Shown here: in pieces, positions 16,665-24,020 of the stretch
How the letters are laid out: every line of letters starts with the position of its first letter
How positions within the stretch are numbered: the first letter of the stretch is position 1
Assembly (NCBI GenBank): GCA_902826865.1
Contig: CADEGN010000042.1
Span: 1-39,667, forward strand
Origin: an uncultured Myxococcales bacterium
GTDB lineage: Bacteria; Myxococcota_A; Polyangia; Nannocystales; Nannocystaceae
Reading direction: 5' to 3'
DNA length: 39,667 nt
Notes under the pieces: generated by a model
What the model was told of the DNA's origin: nothing
The model's database searches: none
Seen by the model: the letters and a program-made list of their open reading frames with translations, nothing else
Program-made: the position numbers and the translations under genes

Positions 16665-18836
16665 ATGTCCCCGCGGACCGTGCGACCGGTCGGCGGACGC
16701 GTCCCGCGCCGGAGTGGGCCGGCGGCGTTTCTACGGGACCAGAGCGCGCCTGATCGGAGGCGAGCCCGTACCGATGGGCTACTCTCGGAGGCGGTGGGAC
16801 GTCGCCGTGCGAGTTGGCTGCTCGTGACGCTGTTCGTCGGCGGTTCGCTGGCGATCAACGGCGGCGCGCTGTGGTCCCTCGGCGAGCTCGTGCGAACCCG
16901 CAAGTGGGAACCGCCCGAGCGCGAGCAGGTCACCAGGCTCGAGATCTTGCCTAAACCTGAGGAGCCGCGCGTTGAGCCCGAGCCCGTCCATCCCCCGGAG
17001 CCACCGGATCGAAAACGGCGGAAGCTCAAGCCGAAGCCGAAGATCGAGCTCGAGGAGCTCCCCGAGCCCGAGCCGGAGAAGGAGCCGGAGAAGCCTCCCG
17101 AACCGGAGCCTGAGGAGCCCGAGCAGCCGGCCGAGAAGGTCGACTTCGTGCTCGAGCAGCTCAAGATGGTCGAGCAGCCCGATGAGCTCGATGAGGCAGA
17201 CGCTCCGAGCGACGTCGAATACCTATCGAACATCAACCGCGACGTGAAGGAGCAGACCCGCGCCGCGGTCACCAACCTCGAGCAAGATGCGATCAAGCCC
17301 CAGGCCGCGCAGCAGGAGCCGAGCAAGGAAAAAACCCCGGGTGTCGCCAACGAGACCCGCATCGCCCAGCAGCGCGAGCAACCAAGCCAGCAGGCGAAGA
17401 CGTCACCACCCGAGCCGCCGGCCCCACGCGACCAACGGCCCAACCAGCAGGACCCTCGACCGAACAACCTGCTGGCCATGCGGGATCTCGAGCACCGCGA
17501 TCACCATGCCGCGCAGGAGGAGCACGAAGCGCTTGCGTCGGAGGCCGCCGACGGCGTGATGCAGAAGACGCGCAAGAAGGAGGCCAGCATCGCACCGCAG
17601 GAGGCCCAGGCGCGCATCGACAAGAACGACCCCGTCTACCGCTTTCGCCCCCGGCAGAAGGACTTGCTCGCGCTTCTCGGAAAGGACCTGGCGGCCCCGA
17701 AGCGAGACGATGGCGCGCATCAATCGAAGACCAAGGGCGTTTGGACCGACGCACGTAATCACTACCAATCGCCCCTCGAGAACATGGTGCCCGAGGTCAG
17801 GGTCGGCAATCAGACCGCCCTCCGCTCGCGTAAGCACCCGTTCGCACGATTCATCGCGCAGATGCATCGGACGATCCACGATGCGTGGGCGTGGGGGTTC
17901 CTCGAGCAGCTCGATGGTCAGGGCCGGAACCATCCGCACAACGACTTCACGTTGTGGACCCGGGTCGAGATCGTGCTCAAGCGCGATGGCACGATCGACA
18001 ACGTCAAGACCGTCCATTTCTCGGGCAACCTCGCCTTCGATGCGGCGGCGCGAGAGATCGTGTATTCGTCAGGGCCGTTCCCTGATCCACCGCGCGAGAT
18101 CGTGTCGGGCAACGGCAAGATCTACGTCCATTGGGCGTTTCATCGCGACGAGCGGGCGTGCGGCACCTTTGGCGCCGAGCCGTTCATCCTCGACAACGCC
18201 GGGCAGGGCGACCGGCCCAATCCGGACGTGAAGATCCGCGGCGGTCGCACCGAGCGCGAGAGCCTGGGTCGACGGTTGAATCGCAAACCCACCGCCCCGG
18301 CGATCGCCGAGGGCCCGGCTGCGCCCGGAGCCGACGGCGGGCGTGCGGCGGCCGGGACGGGGACCGGTCACGAGGGACACGCGCACGGCAGTGGCCGCGG
18401 GGGCGATGGCGAGACGACAGGTGCGCAGCCCGCCGAGGGTGCACCGCAAGGTGGCGGGGCGGTCGAAGCCAACGACCCCCAGGCCAAGCGGATCGCCAAT
18501 GAGTGGCTGCACTACTTCGCGGCCGCCGATCTCGACAGGGTCGCGTCCCGCTCGAGCCTGCCATTTTCCGTCGGTGAGACCGTCGCAGCCCGCACCCGTG
18601 ACGAACTTCGCGACGTGCTTGCGACGATGAGCGCGGAGGCCAAGGCCGCCGGCCGCCCCAAGGCGGCCAAGATGTACACGGCCGCCGGCCTACGCAAGGT
18701 GTTCGGAAGCGTGCCGGCGGGCGTCCAGGAAGGTGGGGGTCGGAACTACGCCCTCACCAAGGTCGCTGGTGAGTACGTGATTCTCGTGCTCGAGAAGAAG
18801 TTCGGTAGCTGGCGCGTTGTCGGTGTGACGCGGTAG
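16665..18836 (+). CDS. TonB-like energy-transduction protein with extra C-terminal domain
   Basis: 723 residues from ATG 16665. GTG 16794 is an alternative that would remove 43 basic residues before the membrane helix (about residues 50-70). After the helix come a long Pro/Glu/Lys-rich spacer (about 78-165; KPKPKIELEELPEPEPEKEP) and a Gln/Glu-rich helical stretch to about 350, as in TonB/TolA proteins that span the periplasm. A TonB-type C-terminal domain is suggested at about 385-490 (FTLWTRVEIVLKRDGTI, FDAAAREIV, GPFPDPP). A Gly/Ala-rich linker (about 540-600) then leads to a final alpha/beta domain of about 115 residues resembling an NTF2-like fold (WLHYFAAADLDRVASRSSLPF, SWRVVGVTR). TonB domains normally end the protein, so this order is unusual. 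Confidence 0.72.
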   Translation: MSPRTVRPVGGRVPRRSGPAAFLRDQSAPDRRRARTDGLLSEAVGRRRASWLLVTLFVGGSLAINGGALWSLGELVRTRKWEPPEREQVTRLEILPKPEEPRVEPEPVHPPEPPDRKRRKLKPKPKIELEELPEPEPEKEPEKPPEPEPEEPEQPAEKVDFVLEQLKMVEQPDELDEADAPSDVEYLSNINRDVKEQTRAAVTNLEQDAIKPQAAQQEPSKEKTPGVANETRIAQQREQPSQQAKTSPPEPPAPRDQRPNQQDPRPNNLLAMRDLEHRDHHAAQEEHEALASEAADGVMQKTRKKEASIAPQEAQARIDKNDPVYRFRPRQKDLLALLGKDLAAPKRDDGAHQSKTKGVWTDARNHYQSPLENMVPEVRVGNQTALRSRKHPFARFIAQMHRTIHDAWAWGFLEQLDGQGRNHPHNDFTLWTRVEIVLKRDGTIDNVKTVHFSGNLAFDAAAREIVYSSGPFPDPPREIVSGNGKIYVHWAFHRDERACGTFGAEPFILDNAGQGDRPNPDVKIRGGRTERESLGRRLNRKPTAPAIAEGPAAPGADGGRAAAGTGTGHEGHAHGSGRGGDGETTGAQPAEGAPQGGGAVEANDPQAKRIANEWLHYFAAADLDRVASRSSLPFSVGETVAARTRDELRDVLATMSAEAKAAGRPKAAKMYTAAGLRKVFGSVPAGVQEGGGRNYALTKVAGEYVILVLEKKFGSWRVVGVTR

Positions 18837-18840
18837 CGAG

Positions 18841-19731
18841 CTACTTGCGGAGGACCTCGATCGTTTTGATCGAAACCGGCTCGTAGGGACGATCGTTGTC
18901 TGGTGATCGCTTCACCTGGCTGATTTCGATGGGCACCTTGGGATCGCACTTGCCGAAGATCGCGTGCTTGCCATTGAGGTGCGGCGTGGCGGCTACGGTG
19001 ACGAAGAACTGGCTGCTGCCGGTGTTCTTGCCGCGGTTGGCCATGGAGAGCAGGCCGGCCACGTCGTGCTTGAGGCCCTTGCCGAACTCGTCGGCGATGA
19101 TGAAACCGGGCCCGCCGCTTCCGCTACCGGTCGGGTCGCCCGTCTGGATCATGAAGCCGTCGATCACGCGGTGAAACAGCACGCCCTCGTAGAATTTCTT
19201 GTTCGACCACGCGTCGGATTTCTTGTCGTAGCTCGAGCGGGTGCCGCGGGCGAGGCCGACGAAGTTCGCGACGGTCAGGGGCGCGAGCTCTTCGTAGAGC
19301 TCGCACGCGAACTGGCCCATTGAAGTGTCGAAGATCGCCGTCAGCTTTCCGTTCTTGGCGTCGGCGAGCTTTGCGTCGCCGTCGAACGCGGCCGCGAGAT
19401 CAAACGACGCCGTGGCCGGGTCGCCCTGCGCTGCGTTGTAGGCCTTGATCCCTTCGACATCGAGACCCGCGGGCGCGGGCTGACCCTTTGTGAACGTCTG
19501 CGCCGGCTTCGGATCGGCCTTGGTGTCGCCATTGGCGTCACCGGCCTTGGCGTCGGGCTTGGCCTTGGCGTCGCTGGCCTTGGCGTCGGCTTTCGCCTTG
19601 GCGTCGGCCTTGGCGGGCTTGACGGAGGCCTTGTCGGAGGCCTTGCCCTGGTCTTGTTTTGCCTCTCCCATGCAGGCAAAAAAGACGATTGAGGAGAGGA
19701 CGGCGACGCGAGAATTGGAGCTGCGGGGCAC
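18841..19731 (-). CDS. Lipoprotein peptidylprolyl isomerase (cyclophilin type)
   Basis: 296 residues from GTG 19731, eight bases after GGAGG; upstream ATG 19746 is possible but poorly placed. The signal ends SSIVFFAC (Cys20), predicting a lipoprotein. Residues about 22-75 are a Lys/Ala/Asp repeat tether (KADAKAKADAKASDAKAK) that may extend from the membrane. The cyclophilin domain (about 122-290) has FYEGVLFHRVIDGFMIQTGD, GSSQFFVTVAATPHLNGKH and AIFGKC, so the catalytic Arg of FHRV and Phe of QFF are present. It should speed cis-trans prolyl isomerisation in envelope proteins. The stop is four bases from that of the convergent TonB-like gene. Confidence 0.9.
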   Translation of the reverse strand: MPRSSNSRVAVLSSIVFFACMGEAKQDQGKASDKASVKPAKADAKAKADAKASDAKAKPDAKAGDANGDTKADPKPAQTFTKGQPAPAGLDVEGIKAYNAAQGDPATASFDLAAAFDGDAKLADAKNGKLTAIFDTSMGQFACELYEELAPLTVANFVGLARGTRSSYDKKSDAWSNKKFYEGVLFHRVIDGFMIQTGDPTGSGSGGPGFIIADEFGKGLKHDVAGLLSMANRGKNTGSSQFFVTVAATPHLNGKHAIFGKCDPKVPIEISQVKRSPDNDRPYEPVSIKTIEVLRK

Positions 19732-19903
19732 GGCGGAATCCTCCATGGGTGGTGCGGGCCAGACGTCGGCCCGATATGGCCGGACGTTTAGCACGGTTCG
19801 GCACCATTGTTCGGGCCGCGGCCCGGCGCGCGCCGCGGGGCCGATCTCGCGGCCCCCTGGTTTGCGGGGTTTCGCCGCGGGCTGCTAGGCTCACCGCCAC
19901 CGG

Positions 19904-20548
19904 ATGGCGTTTCTGTCTTGGTCGGCCCTGCGTGTGGTGGTCCTTGCCGCCGTCCTTCCCGTGTCGGCTTGCAAGGCGAGACGCGCCCACGGCGAGCTCT
20001 TTGCCCCGGGCGACGCGCCTGCCTGGGAGACGCGTTTTGCCGTCGCGTTCGACGACGACTACACGGCGGAGGATCTCGAGTTGCGCGGCCGAGCTCCGCA
20101 CGATGTCCTCGACCAGCGGCTGTTCGCCTCGCGCCTTGGCTACGCGGCGATCGTCGCGCTCGTCCGGGTCGATCAGGTTTGGGGGCGCGGACGATACCAA
20201 GGCCACAAGGACCAGTATCTCGATGTGACCATGGGCGAAGTGCTGCTCGGCAGGCTCCCCAAGGGCACGCGCAACGAGCAGCTATTGCGCGTTACCGGCG
20301 AGGATGATCTTCCCGGCGACTTGCAGGGCAAGGCGCTCGTCGTGTTCTTGCGGTGGGCGCCGGGCGACACGCCGTCTTACCACCACCATTTGATGCCGGC
20401 CGAGGAAGGAATCGTTCGGTACATCCGGACGCTGGTGAAACACGCCCAGTCCGAAGGTGCACTCGATGGCAAGCGCGGCAAAGGCAAGCGACGGGCTCGT
20501 GGCAGCTCTGGCCGCGCCCGCGCGAAGACCGACGCGAGCGCCCCATGA
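19904..20548 (+). CDS. Hypothetical lipoprotein
   Basis: 214 residues. The signal peptide ends AAVLPVSAC (Cys23), a good lipobox. The mature part has an acidic N-terminal region (AFDDDYTAEDLELRG), a beta-rich core (YAAIVALVRVDQVW, YLDVTMGEVLLG, GKALVVFLRWAPGD) and a Lys/Arg/Ala/Ser-rich basic tail of about 35 residues (GKRGKGKRRARGSSGRAR). No family is recognised. The 172-base divergent space with the cyclophilin gene should carry both promoters. The basic tail could contact lipopolysaccharide or DNA, but nothing shows which. Confidence 0.65.
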   Translation: MAFLSWSALRVVVLAAVLPVSACKARRAHGELFAPGDAPAWETRFAVAFDDDYTAEDLELRGRAPHDVLDQRLFASRLGYAAIVALVRVDQVWGRGRYQGHKDQYLDVTMGEVLLGRLPKGTRNEQLLRVTGEDDLPGDLQGKALVVFLRWAPGDTPSYHHHLMPAEEGIVRYIRTLVKHAQSEGALDGKRGKGKRRARGSSGRARAKTDASAP

Positions 20549-20736
20549 CCGGGGCGCGTGGCCGCGAAGCCTGACGCCAACGGCCGCTGGCGCGCGCGAG
20601 TTGCGGGTGCCGGACGCGCCGAAGATCTGTCGCCACGGGGATGCCCGATCGGCCCCTCGGCGCTGCACGACCTCCGCGCCACCGGAGCCCGCTTGACGGG
20701 CTCGGGCACTCCGGCTAGAAACCCATCCCTTCGCGC

Positions 20737-20810
20737 GGGCGTGTAGCTCAGTTGGTTAGAGCGCTGCCCTGATAAGGCAGAGGTCGGAGGTTCAAGTCCT
20801 CCCACGCCCA
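20737..20810 (+). tRNA. tRNA-Ile (GAT)
   Basis: A 74-base cloverleaf. Acceptor arms GGGCGTG (20737-20743) and CACGCCC (20803-20809) pair fully. D-loop AGCTCAGTTGG, anticodon stem CTGCC/GGCAG around loop CTGATAA (anticodon GAT), and T-arm GGAGG-TTCAAGT-CCTCC are all present. The CCA end is not encoded. Confidence 0.97.
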
Positions 20811-20846
20811 CCGGGCCCCACGAGGGGCTCAACCGCGCAGCACGTC

Positions 20847-20919
20847 GGGGGATTAGCTCAGTTGGTAGAGCATCGGCTTTGCAAGCCGAGGGTCAGGGGT
20901 TCGAGTCCCCTATCCTCCA
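20847..20919 (+). tRNA. tRNA-Ala (TGC)
   Basis: A 73-base cloverleaf 36 bases after tRNA-Ile. Acceptor arms GGGGGAT (20847-20853) and ATCCTCC (20912-20918) pair with one G-T wobble. The anticodon stem TCGGC/GCCGA encloses TTTGCAA, anticodon TGC. T-arm AGGGG-TTCGAGT-CCCCT is present. The CCA end is not fully encoded. Confidence 0.97.
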
Positions 20920-21243
20920 CCCGTGCTGGCTGCGGATTCCGACGAGTCGCCCGCGGTGGGGGCGCGCGAGCGGCGTGAGGTCAGCTGGCTTTGCCACGCA
21001 GGCGCTGAGCGTGGTGAGTGCAGGCGCGCCTGCGAGTGCGACGACGTCGTCGTGGTTCAGAGTTCTGAGTGGGCGACGACGTGGTTGCGGCTGAGAAGGC
21101 TGGGAGAGCGGTGCGTTTTTGGCGTGACTTCGATTGCACGACGGAGTCCGGATGCTTATGAGGTGAGCAGGCGGGGCGGCGCATCAGCGTGGAGAACCTT
21201 CACGCGCAGCCGGAATAACCGGCCGGTCAGGGGTCTACTGTAC
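20920..21243 (+). other. Intergenic region with three adjacent inverted repeats
   Basis: No gene is supported in these 324 bases; the frame open through it looks non-coding before the signal peptide at 21244. Three symmetric elements lie within 49 bases: GCAGGCGCGCCTGC (21020-21033, perfect), CGACGACGTCGTCG (21039-21052, perfect) and TCAGA-GT-TCTGA (21057-21068). They could be a compound terminator of the tRNA unit or binding sites; no T-run follows, so intrinsic termination is not clear. Confidence 0.5.
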
Positions 21244-21915
21244 GTGCGGCGACTCGCGAGCGTAATCACCATCGCGTCGGCCTGTGGCCCAGCTACGCCG
21301 AGTCCTGGTAGCGCTGGTGGCGGTTCTGGAGGCCAAGCGGCGGAGGCTTCCACGACGGGGATGGCCGGCGGCGCAAACGGGACGATCGGCCCGTCGGCCG
21401 TGACGTCCGACGATGGCGACGAGGGCGAACGCCTCGACGTTGCGTCAGCACCGGACGTTTACCTCCCAGCCGAGTGTCTCGCCCCGCTGCCGCTCGGGCA
21501 TGCGTGCGACGCCGTGCCGGCCTCGGCCGAGGGATCACGACTGCTGCCGGCCGACGCGGCGCTGCGGGTGTCTAGCGATAGCCTCGAACTCTCCGCCACG
21601 AGCCGACAGTCCCCCGAAGTCGACATGCTGTGGTCGCTCGACGCCGAGCTACCGTGCCCCACCTTGCTCGATGGCGTGCCCGAAGGGGGAGTGGCGAGTC
21701 GCTTCGAGGTGGAGGCCACGGTGGGCATCTGGACGTTTGGGGGGTTCCGCTTCTCTCCCCAAGGTGAGTTTGACGCCACCATCGAGGTTGAGCTGCTCGA
21801 CGACTGCGTCCACTTGCTGCTGCGAGACGTTCAGATCACCGATCCCGACTCCCTCGAGGAGGGGCCGATCTTGCCGCCGATGGGGGTGCTGCTCGCGGAG
21901 CCCGAAGGAACCTGA
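21244..21915 (+). CDS. Hypothetical lipoprotein
   Basis: 223 residues from GTG 21244, chosen because it begins the signal peptide MRRLASVITIASAC (Cys14). The frame is open 320 bases further upstream but without protein-like content. A Gly/Ser/Ala/Asp-rich linker (about residues 17-60) joins the lipid anchor to a beta-rich domain with paired Cys (PAECLAPLPLGHACDAVP; ELPCPTLLDG; LLDDCVHLLL). Strand-like runs FEVEATVGIWTFGGFRFS and GEFDATIEVELL suggest a jelly-roll or similar fold. This lipoprotein style is common in Nannocystaceae-type genomes. No function is evident. Confidence 0.6.
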   Translation: MRRLASVITIASACGPATPSPGSAGGGSGGQAAEASTTGMAGGANGTIGPSAVTSDDGDEGERLDVASAPDVYLPAECLAPLPLGHACDAVPASAEGSRLLPADAALRVSSDSLELSATSRQSPEVDMLWSLDAELPCPTLLDGVPEGGVASRFEVEATVGIWTFGGFRFSPQGEFDATIEVELLDDCVHLLLRDVQITDPDSLEEGPILPPMGVLLAEPEGT

Positions 21916-21952
21916 TCGAGCTCGTCGTTCGCGTGCAAGAGGCGCGGCGCAG

Positions 21953-22198
21953 CTACCGAGGCTGCGCGGTGAACGATCGATAGACGTAGTGGTCGCGCCG
22001 ACTGCCACCGAGCCTGCCGACGCGTTCGCGGCCGTACAACCCGGCGATCGTCCCGGGCTCGACCACGAGTGGCGGCTTTGGCAGGTGCAGCAGATCGGCG
22101 CGAACAATCACCTCTACGGCCAGCAAGAAGCCGATGGTCGTGCCGAGTAGTGCCGCCCCGGCTAGGGCGACCTGTTCGGCCCGCTCAACGACGCGAGC
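21953..22198 (-). pseudogene. Possible gene remnant: membrane anchor plus start of a lost domain
   Basis: In a frame different from the channel gene, the minus strand encodes about 80 residues. They comprise RVVERAEQVALAGAALLG, a membrane helix (TTIGFLLAVEVIVRADLL), and then LPKPPLVVEPGTIAGLYG to a TAG at 21953-21955. The wording resembles the N-terminal anchor of membrane-bound SGNH-type proteins, which then continue for hundreds of residues, but here it stops. No ATG or GTG starts the frame before the helix, and it overlaps the end of the channel gene. It may be a truncated gene fused by deletion, or a frameshifted extension of the channel. Confidence 0.3.
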
Positions 22199-23217
22199 TG
22201 GGGCTGGATGTAGGCGGAAACAGCCCCGAACACCGCGACCAGCCAGCCCGTCGCAACGACGGCCTCACACCCGAGGATCAGCTTGGCCGCGCCCGAGCTC
22301 GAGCTTACATCGCCGTAGCCGAGGGTCGTCGCCGTGGCCAAGGACAGATAGAACCAATCGCCGAAGCCGGCCGGATCGGGCATCCCGACGAAGGCACTCG
22401 GCGACAGCCGGCCCAGGCTCGCGAGCAGACCTGCAAACACGACCACGATGATCGCGTAGCCGATCATGAACCCGCCGAGCGGCACGGCCATGACGCGGAG
22501 GTAGTTCCCGAGCACGGGCAAAAACTGCAGCCGAGGATCCAGCCAGCGGGCGAGCCGACGGGCGCCGAGAAACACCAACGAATAGCCGGCGCAGACCCCC
22601 GCCGTGGTCAGCACGCGATCCCGAGGGCCTGCGATCTCGTCGGCAAGGGCGAGCCATAGCAAGGTCGGCGACATCACCGCGGCGACCCAGAGCAACGCGC
22701 GACGTGCCACATTGCGCACCACCGATGCGCTCGCCTGCAGGTCACCGCGCGTGGCCAGCCATAGGGTCAGGCCGAAGAAGATGGCACATGCCCCGACCAT
22801 GGCGGTCGCACCGTGCAGCCGGCTGCCGGCGGCCGTGACGATGACCGCGACGACACCAACGGTCCGCACGCTCGAGCGGATCGAAGACATGGTCGTCTTG
22901 CGGAATCCATCGAGCCGTCCGACGCACAGCGCAAGCGGCACGCCGCTATGGACGACGGCCGCGCTCGTGCGGAGGGTAAAGCCCGCTTGCAGCCCGCACA
23001 CCAGGCCAGCGCCGACTGCCAGCAGCGTGCCGTCGGGCGAGTCGAGATACCACGCAAGGTAGAATCCCAGGCCCAGCCCCATGCCCAACGCGGCGATCGC
23101 AGTCTCGGCGCCGCCGAGCCCGTAGGCAAAGGGGCCGACGGCCACGGCGACGAACCACAACCCGCGCGTGGCTCGCCGCGCCCGCGCGACACCGGACAAT
23201 CGTGGGGCGAGGACCAC
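22162..23217 (-). CDS. Potassium-channel-like membrane protein
   Basis: 351 residues from GTG 23217. The last 120 residues contain a pore module: helix (PLGGFMIGYAIIVVVFAGLL), pore helix plus selectivity filter (FYLSLATATTLGYGDVSS, TLGYGDV matching the K+ filter TxGYGD), then an inner helix (ILGCEAVVATGWLVAVFGAVSAYIQP). About five or six further helices lie before it (residues 18-225), many Gly/Ala-rich. A two-helix pore is normally preceded by none or by a four-helix voltage sensor with regular Arg spacing, which I do not see. It therefore looks like a non-voltage-gated channel fused to an unknown membrane domain. No cytoplasmic RCK domain follows. Confidence 0.72.
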   Translation of the reverse strand: MVLAPRLSGVARARRATRGLWFVAVAVGPFAYGLGGAETAIAALGMGLGLGFYLAWYLDSPDGTLLAVGAGLVCGLQAGFTLRTSAAVVHSGVPLALCVGRLDGFRKTTMSSIRSSVRTVGVVAVIVTAAGSRLHGATAMVGACAIFFGLTLWLATRGDLQASASVVRNVARRALLWVAAVMSPTLLWLALADEIAGPRDRVLTTAGVCAGYSLVFLGARRLARWLDPRLQFLPVLGNYLRVMAVPLGGFMIGYAIIVVVFAGLLASLGRLSPSAFVGMPDPAGFGDWFYLSLATATTLGYGDVSSSSGAAKLILGCEAVVATGWLVAVFGAVSAYIQPQLASLSGPNRSP

Positions 23218-23380
23218 GGCCGCAGGGGTCTACCATGTTTTCAGTTGGGACACGCGCGCCACGGTGTCGTCGGAGAGCGGCGGCACGACGACCCTAAACT
23301 GCCCGAGCCTGCCCCGCGAAGTACTGCTGAAAAAGGCCGCAGCTCTGTGAAGTCCGGGGACAGCATTGCGATTTCAACGA
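23218..23380. other. Short intergenic region of distinct composition
   Basis: These 163 bases between two minus-strand genes are less GC-rich than their surroundings in the part around 23320-23395 (GCTGAAAAAGGCCGC, TGAAGTCCGGGGACAGC, ATTTCAACGATCAACGATAT). Text of this type often flanks small transposase genes, but no inverted ends or transposase are seen, so it is noted only as a possible scar. Confidence 0.25.
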
Positions 23381-23935
23381 TCAACGATATCCGTGACGGC
23401 CCGGTCCGCGTGCAGCGTGGATGAAGGCCCAGAGTTCCTGGTCGACCAGCATCAGCTGATGAAGCCACCCCGGGACGTAGACGCGGTCGGCCAGCGCGAC
23501 GCGGGCGACTGGCGCTCCCAACACGCCCTCGAGTCGCCCTGCGACCGCGGCGTGGCGAATGCCGAGCCGCTCGATGCACGACGGATCTCGCCGCTCGACA
23601 CGCGCGAGCGCGGCCAGCCACTCCCACAGCGCCCGCTGTGAATCGGGGCGAAGCTCGTCGAGCGGATGCAGGCCGTTGCGGATCCGTTGCGCCTCCACGA
23701 CGAGCTCCTCCAGGGGTTGCGGCAGGTGGACGAGCTCACTCCGCGCGGCGACGCCGACGAAGGCGCTGCTGCGACGGGCGGCCCAGATCCGCCGATGAGA
23801 CGCGTTGGCGATCCCGAACACCGGCCGGTCCAGTCGCCGGCACCACGCGCTGATCAAGCTTGCCCCCGTCACGTAGGCGGCGACGGTGACCAGCACGAGC
23901 ACGAGGAGCGGCGACACCCGGGGATCGACAGCCAC
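23381..23935 (-). CDS. Hypothetical membrane-anchored protein
   Basis: 184 residues from GTG 23935. One N-terminal membrane helix (about residues 8-30, SPLLVLVLVTVAAYVTGASL) is followed by a basic stretch and a helical soluble domain rich in Leu, Arg and Glu (LPQPLEELVVEAQRIRNGL, ALWEWLAALARVERRD). The second half contains GVLGAPVARVALADRVYVPG and ends in basic residues. No family is recognised. It is cotranscribed in direction with the channel gene 163 bases downstream, but a link is not shown. The start is poorly supported by a ribosome site. Confidence 0.5.
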   Translation of the reverse strand: MAVDPRVSPLLVLVLVTVAAYVTGASLISAWCRRLDRPVFGIANASHRRIWAARRSSAFVGVAARSELVHLPQPLEELVVEAQRIRNGLHPLDELRPDSQRALWEWLAALARVERRDPSCIERLGIRHAAVAGRLEGVLGAPVARVALADRVYVPGWLHQLMLVDQELWAFIHAARGPGRHGYR

Positions 23936-24020
23936 GCTCGCGCTTGGTTCCGGGGGTCGCGGAAGATCGGGCCAGGTGGATCAGTTTCTGAGCTGCCGCC
24001 ACCGACCGCCCGTCAACCTC

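Noticed and set aside
20377..20832. Minus-strand frame of 151 residues with the phrase GGLEPPTSALSGQRSNQL across the tRNA-Ile region
   Set aside because: This is the well-known false protein produced by the antisense of a tRNA gene; it overlaps tRNA-Ile and the lipoprotein gene at 19904-20548.
20923..21243. Extension of the 21244 lipoprotein frame back to 20923
   Set aside because: The extension would start just after tRNA-Ala, has no protein-like composition and would bury the signal peptide.
23320..23400. Possible insertion-sequence scar between two minus-strand genes
   Set aside because: Composition is suggestive, but no inverted ends, target duplication or transposase fragment could be shown, so it is kept only as a low-confidence note.
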